Origin: Nitrosopumilaceae archaeon
GTDB lineage: Archaea > Thermoproteota > Nitrososphaeria > Nitrososphaerales > Nitrosopumilaceae
Direction: 5' to 3'
Assembly (NCBI GenBank): GCA_900620265.3
Contig: UYNY03000031.1
Coordinates: forward strand, 21,308 to 85,307
Length of the DNA: 64,000 bases
In this document: piece after piece, positions 42,401-49,896 of the stretch
Layout: every line of letters starts with the position of its first letter
How positions within the stretch are numbered: position 1 is the stretch's first letter
Notes under the pieces: generated by a model
What the model saw: the letters and a program-made list of their open reading frames with translations, nothing else
Database searches by the model: none
Told to the model about the DNA's origin: nothing
Position numbers and translations under genes: made by a program

Positions 42401-42675
42401 TTGCAGACGTACGTGACGGTGAACGTGCCAGGTATGCTCCCGTCGATGCTGTCCACCGTCTTAAAGACGGGGTGCGTTATCGTGCTGGTGGTGAACCCGG
42501 GCGGGTAGACATACCCGCCGCTGGTAACGCACTTTGCCCCCGGATCCGTCCAGGGACCGCTGCCAGAGTACGCAGTATCCTCGGGTGTTACTGTTAGCGT
42601 ATGGGTCGCGTACGCCTCTCCCATGCCGGCCACGGCAAGGGCCGCCGCCAGCAGGAGCGCCATCCTGCCTACCAA
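36457..42675 (-). CDS. Giant secreted surface protein with repeated DUF5011/HYR-like Cys-pair domains
   Basis: About 2,072 residues from a TTG at 42675 (27 bases after the TATA box; GTG at 42690 and ATG at 42663 are alternatives). A signal peptide (MALLLAAALAVAGMGEAYA) is clear. I count about 14 units of ~80-140 residues. Each has one Cys in a DPGAxCxD-like strand and one in a VTYxCxD strand, sometimes with GN after it, as in DUF5011/HYR Ig-like repeats. Two Cys-poor segments interrupt the array after units 7 and 8. The C-terminal ~400 residues are different, ending in a charged helix (LRISEQLALEYLESYE) with no membrane anchor. Probable cell-surface adhesin or S-layer-associated protein (inference). 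Confidence 0.88.
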   Translation of the reverse strand: MVGRMALLLAAALAVAGMGEAYATHTLTVTPEDTAYSGSGPWTDPGAKCVTSGGYVYPPGFTTSTITHPVFKTVDSIDGSIPGTFTVTYVCNDGTHTEEATRSIKVGGAKPVLILNTTDLLVNPKGAGLPDFDPRDVVCLNGDGAVGTVTRDRTNFNINAVGAGTVSYACTISGQAADALVRSGGVIDPEDPTIELVGFPRVVVATGTTYRDAGAICVDPDGGFLDVLNNGTAVADVAKEHTTRFWCAGFDSTEVHRKVVVEDSPAEDTTRPTFDMATGPSTIRGQGVHYAGLDITCSDDVNGDGFPSDVISSTSGGVTTVLPDHRAAHTTTVTIVLRCTDAAGNTNTLTLTPTSNNAMFSNADTHPPFLQVIGGRYLEIPEGNGGQRWHDPGAACTDSVSVHIDPVASGKVDITTVGRYVIDYTCQDGVGQAAWDKRIVDVVPVTDTEAPDIFLTGPTSGITFPSGEDLVEPGVVCRDNVDGNLTNAETLTITSTPAFDKNSGGDYTFTYTCTDLAMNTGAGSTASRMGSVPDADSPKLTLTGPNPITVIRNDSVPYTDPLGTCLDRDDNPIDRSNIVAGDVDTIDSHGTKTVTITCTDPTRSKSTSEMRTVIVLPDRPLYPRTPDRSTGTTSGSRDTEVLNELSYGSDGLTVSIEKDPSQNNGRGLAIAYIEIGLVGGNKWLAIYNYTSTETNARTAANFKITASATVPEEILKVIADDPAETSFRVALATHSQERDVARTRIEHPAIGVEEYKTFSSFNYDSVLLSRPIPILIRADGTTTTTNVQTGGNHPIRYVDAYHILDQVPPTLVYAGPTEFRSNQNINFEWPTVKCTDDVRDRGSQFDPVVTDSMPPLDTSTPGTYTRDFECDDNSVNSINGAAQRVSMSVEILALPMIPGYFTDPQDVTTACSDVAMENAVIFDTSINGDRSMSVTLDHTGIPDNQSIAYYQVQSSIDHIEIFDFQISGSTTSFTVPTIAMDLIQENDETPLTLRAVISKADVTVAQQQKSARFISINDILLGHLASFDSFKGPTILTPNGRPIYVEPPDMNRTREVMGSLPTSAPECYAAQGPAAHLVPPVITLKEPGKNPHEVDHVPRPSDVAADDVLPYGDLDPGATCTDLTDPTKDAGFEAGVDLYTLGMQRHNYTCTDSDGNDAVEVTRWVDVKDRTAPEIVPNFANNTEAEAAEPITVFDTGTRPSYGCMDQAGQMGAMDPAAIVPLGNLATDIDGKNGMIVGGHTLGGTIDFDRPLPGDWGFQMTCSDSETPPNTRTETWVIKVRDRSPPKIDIVDPSFTIQNQTVVLPIGICRDLLQGNFETTAEPVSNAGIDKTKLGSNEVSYECVDRYGYDNSTTGDLQVVRDEVPPKILVDLDTGGVPSWPLYLLDPSAEFMDIGATCTDNLPDPRTSTTDIPLANPASYDPPGYGVFPAGLPSPLEPPEPPYERLPAKSFVRTYFHSYLGVIDQPRPEYVGEMNATFSCRDNFDNRVMNWTSVVSTRNAPSIILHQYVRADNLTISGVDEVTLEQGELYLEPGAVCLDPRGTFQNPMATNATVGGDRVQTSELGEYMVEYTCSIDGAGSAAPVTRLVTVVEEAPEEQRARERPTFTFKDEPFFGSMRITQAPGAKFDETQIKCTSQDGDPLIPLITAAAFIDETPLKIPEARLGDGRIDVAVSNRVDANEAGAVLKVLTNTIRYGIPERADIDLENGLTVAEFIRKAPAGRYVALYDCEDNADPQLASRVSLDILIIKRSSEEDWKLNPTFGRTWDSNELRVTQGFSFNGRTFDVTDNFHVDFARQSSEIGQVNTVTMKAYAPVHLETMTLSLGVPDLSRFTDAEAHIYVDVIPNYDLEAEYEIVAVRHEQPDELVDVDVTSATVEKKKCNAEQEITCHEFTISFAVTAPLKSDVMAISAMDVERRETTTYVNDGVEFTGEPTLPAKTATFTIKRGNQHPVETYHLVQDDRRYDVWTDQDGFAWLRNSYGSWFQLTQAGFERLADPHVSVMTRSHGSFADLVEEERRKAALVFDAESIRSEVGESFSIDAPVRVEKLKDPVVLEKLRISEQLALEYLESYE

Positions 42676-42697
42676 CGGGGCACCGTCCACAGAGGCA

Positions 42698-42707
42698 GTA
42701 TTTAAAC
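42698..42707 (-). promoter_or_regulatory. TATA box of the giant surface protein-parvulin operon
   Basis: The minus strand reads GTTTAAATAC. It is centred ~27 bases from the TTG at 42675, which is why that codon is preferred as the start. Confidence 0.6.
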
Positions 42708-42824
42708 ACCATGATTCATGAGGCGATCAGGCGGCCCCCCGGCGGGCCCGATCAGGCATCTAGGGCGGGGCCGCGATCGGGCCGCTACGATAGAATATAA
42801 CAGAGCGGACGGGCCCGGCCCCCC

Positions 42825-43328
42825 ATGGGGTTTGAGAGGCCGGGCTGGGACGAGTACTTTATGCTCCAGGCCGAGCTGGCAAAGCTCCGCTCCAACTGTA
42901 TCAGCAGAAAGGTGGGGGCCGTCATAGCCAGGGGCCACCGCCAGATAGCCACCGGCTACAACGGGACCCCGCCCGGGGCAAGGAACTGCTACGAGGGAGG
43001 CTGCCAGAGGTGCGCCGACCGGATGGCGGGCAGGGTCGAGCCCGGCGAGGACCTCTCAAGGTGCCTCTGCAGCCATGCGGAGGCCAACGCGATAATGCAC
43101 TGCGCCATACTCGGCATAGAGGCGGGCAGGGGCGGCGACCTGTACACGACGTACGCGCCGTGCCTCGAGTGCACAAAGATGGCAATCACCATAGGGATCA
43201 GGAGGTTCGTCTGCCTTGAGAGATACCCAGAGGACGACCAGGGGCTCGCAGAGGGCGCGGGCATTACCATAGAGATGCTCGACAGGTCGGCAATATCAAG
43301 GTGGGCCGCGTCAATCGGGGGGGTCTAG
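42825..43328 (+). CDS. dCMP/cytidine deaminase-family protein (ComEB-like)
   Basis: 167 residues. Zinc deaminase motifs are complete: SHAEANAIMHCA and TYAPCLECTKMAI. SNCISRKVGAVI and GYNGTPPGARNCYEGGCQRC are typical of dCMP deaminases, which make dUMP for thymidylate synthesis. An AATATAACA element is centred about 26 bases upstream. The stop is followed at once by the polB GTG, so the two form one unit linked to DNA synthesis. Confidence 0.92.
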   Translation: MGFERPGWDEYFMLQAELAKLRSNCISRKVGAVIARGHRQIATGYNGTPPGARNCYEGGCQRCADRMAGRVEPGEDLSRCLCSHAEANAIMHCAILGIEAGRGGDLYTTYAPCLECTKMAITIGIRRFVCLERYPEDDQGLAEGAGITIEMLDRSAISRWAASIGGV

Positions 43329-45836
43329 GTGGACCTGCCGCCCTCGCTGCTCGTCTCTGCCGGGTATGACGCCGGGTCGGGATCGGCCGTGCTAAAGTTC
43401 TACGACCCAGAGTCGGGGGGGATCCTCTCGTGGGAGGACAGGACAGGGCACAGGCCCTACTGTTACTCGCGCCTAGAGCCGGCCGACCTCTCAGAGATCG
43501 CGGCGCGCGGGGACGTCGCGGGCATCGACAGGGTAGGCGTCACCGACCCGCTCACCGGCAGGGAGATCACGGTGTCAAGGATCACGGGGTCAAACCCGCT
43601 TGCAATCGGCGGCAGGGACGACAGCATACGCAACAGGATAGAGACGTGGGAGTCCGATATAAAGTACTATGAGGGATACATGTACGACCGGCGGCTGGTC
43701 GTCGGCAGGTACTACAAGTCCGACGGCGGCGACCTCGTGCCGGCCGATCCCGGCGTCCCCGACGAGGTAAGGCTGGAGCTAAAGGCCATGCTGCTTGACC
43801 GCGTGGACGGGACCGGGATGCCCGACCAGAAACAGTACAGGGAGTACATATCGGGCTGGGCGGATCTGTTGAGCCAGCCGATACCGCGCATCAGGCGCCT
43901 CGCAGTCGACATCGAGGTCGAGGCGACGGAGGGAAAGATACCGGACCCGTCATCTGCGGACAGGATCATCACGGCCGTCGGCCTAAAGGGCGACGGCTGC
44001 GACCGCGTCCTGGTGCTGGAGACGGGCGCCGAAAGGGGCGAGGACAAGCTCGGGGACGAGGCCAAGACCGCGTTCTTCAAGGAGGAAAGGGAGATGCTCG
44101 AGGAGGCGTTCCGGACGATGTCAGAGTACCCGTTCATCCTCACATACAACGGCGACGAGTTCGACCTGCCGTACATGCGCCACAGGGCCGAGAGGCTCGG
44201 CGTAAGGGAGGAGGCAAACCCGCTGCGCGTGCTGAACACGTCTGCGACCGTAAAGGGCGGGATCCACATCGACCTGTACAGGACGCTCTCCAACAGGTCG
44301 TTCCAGATATACGCCTTCGGGCAGGCGTACACGGACTTTGCGCTCGAGAGCGTCTCGCAGGCGCTGCTCGGCAGGGGCAAGACAGACTATGGCGTGCCGC
44401 TGGGCGAGCTGACGCTCTCCCAGACGGCAAAGTACTGCTATAACGACGCGCTGCTCACCTACGACCTGACGGCGTTTGACTCTGACCTGCTGATGGACCT
44501 GCTGGTCACCATATCGAGGATCGGCAGGATGCCGATAGACGACATCTCGCGCATGGGCGTCTCGCAGTGGATCCGCAGCCTGCTCTACTACGAGCACCGC
44601 AGGTCCGGCTATCTGATACCGAGGCGCGAGGAGCTCGAGGCGAGGTCCCAGGGCGTAAAGTCGGACGCCGTCATCAAGGACAAAAAGTACCGCGGCGGGC
44701 TCGTCGTGGACCCCGTCGAGGGCGTGCACTTTGGGGTGGTGGTGATGGACTTTGCAAGCCTGTACCCGAGCATCATAAAGGTGCGCAACATCTCGTACGA
44801 GACGGTCCGCTGCCCCCACGAGGCATGCAAGAAGAACGCCATCCCCCAGACCAACCACTGGTCGTGCTCCGAGAGGAACGGCATGACCTCGCAGATCATA
44901 GGGTCGCTGCGCGACCTGCGCGTCAACTATTACAAGAGCCTCTCCAGGAGGCAGTCGCTGCCCGAGCAGCAGCGCCGCCAGTACAAGACCGTCAGCCAGG
45001 CGCTAAAGGTCATACTGAACGCAAGCTATGGCGTGATGGGCGCCGACATATTCCCGCTCTACTTCCTCCCGGCCGCCGAGGCGACGACCGCCATAGGGCG
45101 CCATACCATCCTCGAGACGATCCGCGGGTGCGGCGAGGACGGCATCGAGGTGCTCTACGGGGACACGGACTCGATATTCGTAAAGGACCCGACGGAGGAG
45201 CAGATGGGGAGGCTCATCGAGCGCGCAAAGCGCGACCACGGCGTGGACCTCGAGGTGGACAAGAGGTACAGGTACTGCGTGCTGAGCGGCAGGAAAAAGA
45301 ACTATTTCGGGGTGACGGACGCCGGCAAGGTGGACGTAAAGGGGCTGACGGGAAAAAAGTCCCACACGCCAAGGACCATCAAGGATCTGTTCTACGAGCT
45401 GGTCGACGTGCTGGCATCGGTCGAGAACGAGGACGGGTTCCGGCGCGCAAAGCGTCAGATATCGGAGAGGATTGCGGCGTGGGCGGGGCGCCTGCAGGAC
45501 GGCAGGATACCGCTCGGGGACCTTGCGTTCAACGTGATGCTCAGCAAGGCGCCAAGGGAGTACACAAAGACGATCCCGCAGCACATCAGGGCGGCGCGCA
45601 TGATGAAGGATCACGACAACCTGGGCAGGGGCGACCGCGTCTCGTTCGTAAAGACGCTCAACAAGTCCGGCGTAAAGCCGCTCTCCATGGCGTCGATCGG
45701 GGACGTGGACGCGACAAAGTACCTCGAGTTTGCAGAGTCGGTGATAGAGCAGGTCATATCGCCGCTCGGGATCGAGTTTGACGAGGCCGTCGGCAAGCCA
45801 AAGCAGGCCGGGCTCGAGGAGTACTTTTATGGATAG
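43329..45836 (+). CDS. polB: Family B DNA polymerase
   Basis: 835 residues from a GTG directly after the deaminase stop. Exonuclease motifs: LAVDIEVEATEG (Exo I), LTYNGDEFDLPYMRHRAERL (Exo II), YCYNDALLTYDL (Exo III). Polymerase motifs: MDFASLYPSIIKVRNISYET (A), LKVILNASYGVMG (B), LYGDTDSIFVKDP (C). Both proofreading and synthesis sites look intact. A replicative polymerase of this type is known from Cenarchaeum. The 3' end overlaps the next gene by eight bases. Confidence 0.97.
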   Translation: MDLPPSLLVSAGYDAGSGSAVLKFYDPESGGILSWEDRTGHRPYCYSRLEPADLSEIAARGDVAGIDRVGVTDPLTGREITVSRITGSNPLAIGGRDDSIRNRIETWESDIKYYEGYMYDRRLVVGRYYKSDGGDLVPADPGVPDEVRLELKAMLLDRVDGTGMPDQKQYREYISGWADLLSQPIPRIRRLAVDIEVEATEGKIPDPSSADRIITAVGLKGDGCDRVLVLETGAERGEDKLGDEAKTAFFKEEREMLEEAFRTMSEYPFILTYNGDEFDLPYMRHRAERLGVREEANPLRVLNTSATVKGGIHIDLYRTLSNRSFQIYAFGQAYTDFALESVSQALLGRGKTDYGVPLGELTLSQTAKYCYNDALLTYDLTAFDSDLLMDLLVTISRIGRMPIDDISRMGVSQWIRSLLYYEHRRSGYLIPRREELEARSQGVKSDAVIKDKKYRGGLVVDPVEGVHFGVVVMDFASLYPSIIKVRNISYETVRCPHEACKKNAIPQTNHWSCSERNGMTSQIIGSLRDLRVNYYKSLSRRQSLPEQQRRQYKTVSQALKVILNASYGVMGADIFPLYFLPAAEATTAIGRHTILETIRGCGEDGIEVLYGDTDSIFVKDPTEEQMGRLIERAKRDHGVDLEVDKRYRYCVLSGRKKNYFGVTDAGKVDVKGLTGKKSHTPRTIKDLFYELVDVLASVENEDGFRRAKRQISERIAAWAGRLQDGRIPLGDLAFNVMLSKAPREYTKTIPQHIRAARMMKDHDNLGRGDRVSFVKTLNKSGVKPLSMASIGDVDATKYLEFAESVIEQVISPLGIEFDEAVGKPKQAGLEEYFYG

Positions 45837-46149
45837 CCTGGCAGTCGAGGGGCCGTACCTTGCCCTGGTGGGCGGGGTCGCCGGCGCCATGATCCTGGTG
45901 GGATGGGTCTGGCAGATATACAAGGGGTACACGACAAAGAGGCTCGCCGACGTCTCAAAGTACCTGATGATCTTCATATCGGGGGGCGCCGTCCTCTGGC
46001 TGGCGTACGGGGTCTCGGTCCGCGACCTCTTCATCATAGGCACCAACCTTGCCGGCATCATACTGATGATGATAGTCCTCGGGATGAAGATCAGGTACGA
46101 GTTAAATACGGGCGCCGGGGCGCGGGATCATGCTGCTGGTAAACTGTAA
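45829..46149 (+). CDS. SemiSWEET/PQ-loop-like membrane protein
   Basis: 106 residues, three membrane spans (about 11-30, 44-62, 67-88). The loop GWVWQIYKGYTTKRLADVSK followed by LWLAYGVSVRD and IIGTNLAG resembles the SemiSWEET sugar-transporter fold. WQ stands where the usual PQ is. It may carry a small sugar or organic solute as a dimer (family inference). It overlaps polB by eight bases and tpiA by 20 bases. Confidence 0.75.
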   Translation: MDSLAVEGPYLALVGGVAGAMILVGWVWQIYKGYTTKRLADVSKYLMIFISGGAVLWLAYGVSVRDLFIIGTNLAGIILMMIVLGMKIRYELNTGAGARDHAAGKL

Positions 46150-46777
46150 GAACTACGAGGCGGCCTCCGGGCGCGGCCTTGCCAGGATGTTGTCGGCGGC
46201 CCGCGCCGCGGCAAAGAGGCACGGGACGGTCGTCGCAATAGCCCCGCCGCACCACATGCTGGCCGCCGCAGCCGGGCGCGGCGTCCCCGTATTCGCGCAG
46301 CACGTCGACACAGAGGGGCCCGGCGGCACGACCGGCAGGGTGGTGCCGGAGCTGCTCGCCGGCATCGGGGTCGCAGGATCCATAATCAACCACTCGGAGC
46401 GGCGCGTCGGGATGAGGCACGCGGCCGAGGCGATATCGAGGCTGGAAAAGCTCGGCATGACGTCGGTCGCTTGCGCCGGCGGCCCCGCGGAGGCAGGCCG
46501 CATGGCGGCGCTCGGCCCCGACTATGTGGCGGTAGAGCCGCCGTCCCTGATAGGGACGGGCAGGTCCGTCTCCGTCCACAGGCCCGGCGTCATCACGGCG
46601 GCCGCCAGGGCCGTCTCCGGCGGCAGATCCCGCCTCTTGTGCGGCGCGGGGATAACGTCGGGGGCCGACGCGCAAAAGGCCTCCGAGCTCGGCGCGTCCG
46701 GCGTGCTGGTTGCAAGCGGGGTCGTAAAGGCGCCCGACTGGGGCAGGGCGATATCGGATCTTGCAAGGTTCTGCTAG
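46130..46777 (+). CDS. tpiA: Triosephosphate isomerase, short archaeal type
   Basis: 215 residues, the usual archaeal length. It interconverts dihydroxyacetone phosphate and glyceraldehyde 3-phosphate. Active-site segments: LLVNCKNYEAASG (Asn/Lys), SIINHSERRVG (catalytic His), DYVAVEPPSLIGTG (catalytic Glu) and LLCGAGITSGADAQKASELG (phosphate loop). A TATA box (GTTAAATACG) is centred 25 bases upstream, inside the SemiSWEET gene, so it also has its own promoter. Confidence 0.95.
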   Translation: MLLVNCKNYEAASGRGLARMLSAARAAAKRHGTVVAIAPPHHMLAAAAGRGVPVFAQHVDTEGPGGTTGRVVPELLAGIGVAGSIINHSERRVGMRHAAEAISRLEKLGMTSVACAGGPAEAGRMAALGPDYVAVEPPSLIGTGRSVSVHRPGVITAAARAVSGGRSRLLCGAGITSGADAQKASELGASGVLVASGVVKAPDWGRAISDLARFC

Positions 46778-46859
46778 GGCAGCGCCAATATGGTGACGGC
46801 GCGGATATAGCGCATGGAGGACGGCGCGCCGCGCGGAATCCCGGGGGGCGACCCCGTAC

Positions 46860-47378
46860 GTGCTGGCGCTCGTCGGGGCCGGCGGCGGCCGGCTTGGCAG
46901 CCGCGGCAAGCTCCATATCATATTCTACTTTGCGTCGAGGCACTCGCCTGTGATAGAAAAGCTCGTACGGTTCGAGCCGTGCTGTTCCGGGCCGTACTCT
47001 GAAGGGCTGGAGCGCTCCTGCGAGGACCTTGTGGTGCTTGGCGCCGTCACCGAGGGGCCCGGCGGCATGGGGCTGCCGGCGCGCGGCGGGATCACCGGGG
47101 GGACGGACGCGGAGGCGGTCGAGATGCTTGAGGGATACAAGGAGTTCTTCAACGGTATGACAGACGCCGAGCTGCTCGCATACGCGCACCTTGCCGCCCC
47201 GGAGGCGTTCGGGGACGCGGAGGCGCACAGGCCGCCCGTCGGCGACGTTGATCAGCTCATAATGCAGGTGATCAGGAGGGGGATAATCAGCTCCGAGCGC
47301 GGCGCCGAGCTGCTGGGGGTCACCCACGACGTCGTGCTTGACCGGATGAAGGGGATGGGCATCCGGATCCTCAGGTAG
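46860..47378 (+). CDS. GPYS/UPF0175-like protein D (probable N-terminal frameshift)
   Basis: 172 residues from a GTG at 46860. GKLHIIFYFASRHSP and CCSGPYSEGLER form the GPYS part; FNGMTDAELLAYAHLAAPE and IMQVIRRGIISSERGAELLG form the UPF0175-like tail. It is the intact counterpart of gene B. No promoter stands before the GTG. A better leaderless start is the ATG at 46814 (CCAATATGG centred 25 bases upstream), but it is one base out of frame across a G6 run at 46843-46848. Confidence 0.65.
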   Translation: MLALVGAGGGRLGSRGKLHIIFYFASRHSPVIEKLVRFEPCCSGPYSEGLERSCEDLVVLGAVTEGPGGMGLPARGGITGGTDAEAVEMLEGYKEFFNGMTDAELLAYAHLAAPEAFGDAEAHRPPVGDVDQLIMQVIRRGIISSERGAELLGVTHDVVLDRMKGMGIRILR

Positions 47379-47403
47379 GGCGCGCCCACAGGGTGCAGGA
47401 TCA

Positions 47404-48150
47404 CTACCGGCCCGTCCACGCGGCAGCGGCTGCCCTGTCTACTATCACCACGTTGAAGATCCGCAGTATCACGTCGGCAAAGCACGCAAGATCCCCGTCG
47501 AACGTAAACAGGCCCGCCGTGCGCCCCTCCACGCGGGCGTGCTAGGCGGCCGTGGACAGTATGATCCGATCCGCCTGGCTCGGGTCAAACTCAAGCAGCC
47601 TCAGCCTGCCGGCCGGAGGCCCCGGGTTCGGCACCCTAGTCTGGAAGAAGGCCCGCTCAAGCCCGAGCCTGACGGCCCGGGGCCTGTCAAGGAGGCTGTC
47701 GTCTGCCAGCACCCTGTTGATAAAGTGGGCGGTCTTCCTAAGCCTGAGGCTCCTGACGGCATCCCCGTTCTCCTCCCCTATGCGCCTGTACATGTCATTG
47801 ACCCTGCCCAGCGAGCCGGCCTGGTCTGGGACGCGCTCGTGGGGAAGCGTCAGGAGTTGTTCCAAGGAGCTCTGCCGTAGCGCGTCCAGCGGCACACCGC
47901 CGCCGTACGAGGGCAGCCCCCGTATCACGTCTACCACCGTCCGATCCCACTCGTCCATAACGGTGTCCGGGATCATGACCCTGCCGCCGGCTCCGGTATA
48001 GTCGCCAAGGTAGCCGGACACCAGCTCCGTGTTCTGGTGACGCACGCGGTACTCCGCGCCAGAGCCATCGCCGACCACGGGATTTATGGAGAACGGCAGG
48101 CAGATGCTGGTGTCCAGCAACAGTGACTCGAACCCAAAGTCAGGGATCAT
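47404..48150 (-). pseudogene. PIN-domain nuclease gene with in-frame TAG at codon 203
   Basis: From the ATG at 48150 the frame reaches TAG at 47544-47542 after 202 codons, then stays open for 45 more codons to TAG at 47406-47404. PIN acidic residues fall on both sides: D13 (ESLLLDTS), E67 (TVMDEW) and D194 (SQADRIILSTAA) before, and D218/D220 (LFTFDGDL) after. Without readthrough the last metal ligands are lost. It starts seven bases after the TPR gene stop, so the two form an operon, as many PIN toxins do with a partner. Confidence 0.7.
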
Positions 48151-48157
48151 GACGGGA

Positions 48158-49768
48158 TCAGCGCCCCGCGGCCGACGGGACGGGCGCGCGCCCCTCGGCG
48201 CCGCGCGCCCTGCGGTACTCCAGCAGCAGCCCTCCGTACGCCCGGATATCAAGCGCCTCCATCCCCGCTGCGTGCAAGTCGGACGGCCGCGCGCAGTGCC
48301 GCTCTATGCGCTCGCACAGGTGGGCTATGATCCCTGCCAGGTTGAGGACTGCCCCGCGATCCGAGCGGGCGCCGCCCGTCTCCCCCAGCGCGGACTCGGC
48401 GTGGCTCGCCACGAGGGCAGCCTCGCTGACGGGGCGCGGGCCGTCCAGGCGTGACGCGCGCGCGAGCCTGCGGCGCACGGATCCCTCCGCGGGGCGCGCC
48501 GAGAACGTGGCGTACGCCCGGTCAAGCATATCGGCCGGCGCCATCCTGCCGCACGCGGCCGCCATACCCGTGATCCCGCCGGCCCCCCTCATGAGCGGCC
48601 CGCGGAGGAGGTCGCGCCCCCTCTCCGTGATGCTGCACGTCCGCGACGGGGCCGGTGCGCCGTACCTGTCGGCCGTCACGGTCATCAGCTCCGTGTTGGC
48701 CGATATGTCGTGCGCAAGATCGTCCGAGTATGGGCCCCACTCTGATCCAAAGTCGTACCCGTCCGCGCCGGACTCTTGCTGTATGATATATACCGCGTAC
48801 TGGAGCTGCGGCATCCCTCTGAACCCTCCCTCCTGCGCGGAGGCGGCGAGGGGAAGCCGCATGCGGCCGCGCACGCCGTCCCTCAGGGAGAGTATCTTGT
48901 CCCTCATTGCGGCGGCGGCGCCGTCCCCCGCGGAGGCGGCCCTCTCGTACCACGACGCGGCGCCGTCATAGTCGCCCGCCAGGTACAGCGCCCGGGCCTT
49001 GCGGTGCGCGGCGCCCGGACTCGCAGGCTCGGCGCTGATCGCCCCGTCAAAGCATTCGACCGCCCCCGCGTACTGGCCGTCGTGCAGTAGCGCCTCCCCC
49101 TTGTGCAGCAGGATGTCGTGTCGGTCAGGTATGCGCGCCCTCCCACCCGGCGCCCGCTCGCGCGCCAGCTCGAGGACGCGGTCAAACTCCAGCGAGGCCC
49201 TGCGGTGCAGGCCCATCATGTCATGGAGCAGGGCCGCGTTGTACTGGGCCTCCACGTACAGGCGCCCGTCCATGCCGGCCGCGGCCAGGCAGACCTCCGC
49301 CTTTTCATACTCGCCGAGCCCGGCCAGGGCGGCCCACAGCAGCCCGTACGCCTCGGGGACGGCCCTGATGCAGAGCGCCCGCTCCAGGCACTCCCGGGAC
49401 TTGGCGTACTCGGCCGCCGAGTTGTAGATGCCGCCCTTCCTTACCAGTATCCGCGCGTACGCGTCCATCAGCCTGCGCACCACGCGGTCTATGCCCTCCG
49501 CGTACGCGTACAGCCCCTTCTCCTTCAGCATCGAGGCGGCGCGGTTCGCCTCCCTCGAGTACCCGTCAATGCGCTCAAGGTCAGAGTCATACACGTCCAT
49601 CGCGGCGCGGGCGCGCCCGCCGGCCGGCCGGCCCATCCGCCTCCAGTCGGGCGCTGCGCGCAGCACGCCGTCAATGTGCGCCACCAGGCGGTGGTCCCTA
49701 CCGCCGTCCAGATCAAAGCGATCTATCGAGTCGAGCAGGCCCGCCCAGTCGGCCTCCACAAGAGCCAT
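48158..49768 (-). CDS. TPR protein with GPYS domain (protein E)
   Basis: 536 residues. Residues ~95-300 form tetratricopeptide-like helices (AAEYAKSRECLERALCI, YEKAEVCLAAAG, QYAGAVECFDGAISAEP, DYDGAASWYERAA). Residues ~325-400 hold a GPYS domain: MPQLQYAVYIIQQESGADGY, then FGSEWGPYSDDLAHDI and CSITERGRDLL. The C-terminal ~120 residues are helical. A GATAAATACG element is centred 25 bases upstream. The downstream PIN gene starts seven bases after its stop. It could be a scaffold or antitoxin-like partner for the PIN protein (inference). Confidence 0.75.
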   Translation of the reverse strand: MALVEADWAGLLDSIDRFDLDGGRDHRLVAHIDGVLRAAPDWRRMGRPAGGRARAAMDVYDSDLERIDGYSREANRAASMLKEKGLYAYAEGIDRVVRRLMDAYARILVRKGGIYNSAAEYAKSRECLERALCIRAVPEAYGLLWAALAGLGEYEKAEVCLAAAGMDGRLYVEAQYNAALLHDMMGLHRRASLEFDRVLELARERAPGGRARIPDRHDILLHKGEALLHDGQYAGAVECFDGAISAEPASPGAAHRKARALYLAGDYDGAASWYERAASAGDGAAAAMRDKILSLRDGVRGRMRLPLAASAQEGGFRGMPQLQYAVYIIQQESGADGYDFGSEWGPYSDDLAHDISANTELMTVTADRYGAPAPSRTCSITERGRDLLRGPLMRGAGGITGMAAACGRMAPADMLDRAYATFSARPAEGSVRRRLARASRLDGPRPVSEAALVASHAESALGETGGARSDRGAVLNLAGIIAHLCERIERHCARPSDLHAAGMEALDIRAYGGLLLEYRRARGAEGRAPVPSAAGR

Positions 49769-49896
49769 CCCCGCGGCTAGGCACGGTTCGTATTTATCCC
49801 TTGTCGCGCGGGCCCGCCCCGCGGCCCGCCCCCGGACGGCCCCCGGACGGCCCCCCGATTGATGGTTTAATACCCCCGTTATTTGGCCGGCCGCGC

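Noticed and set aside
34958..48150. Genome-wide recoding of TAG (for example as pyrrolysine)
   Set aside because: TAG is the normal end of many intact genes here (rps26e, polB, dys, rpoK, IlvD-neighbour) and aRF1 keeps its stop-recognition motifs.
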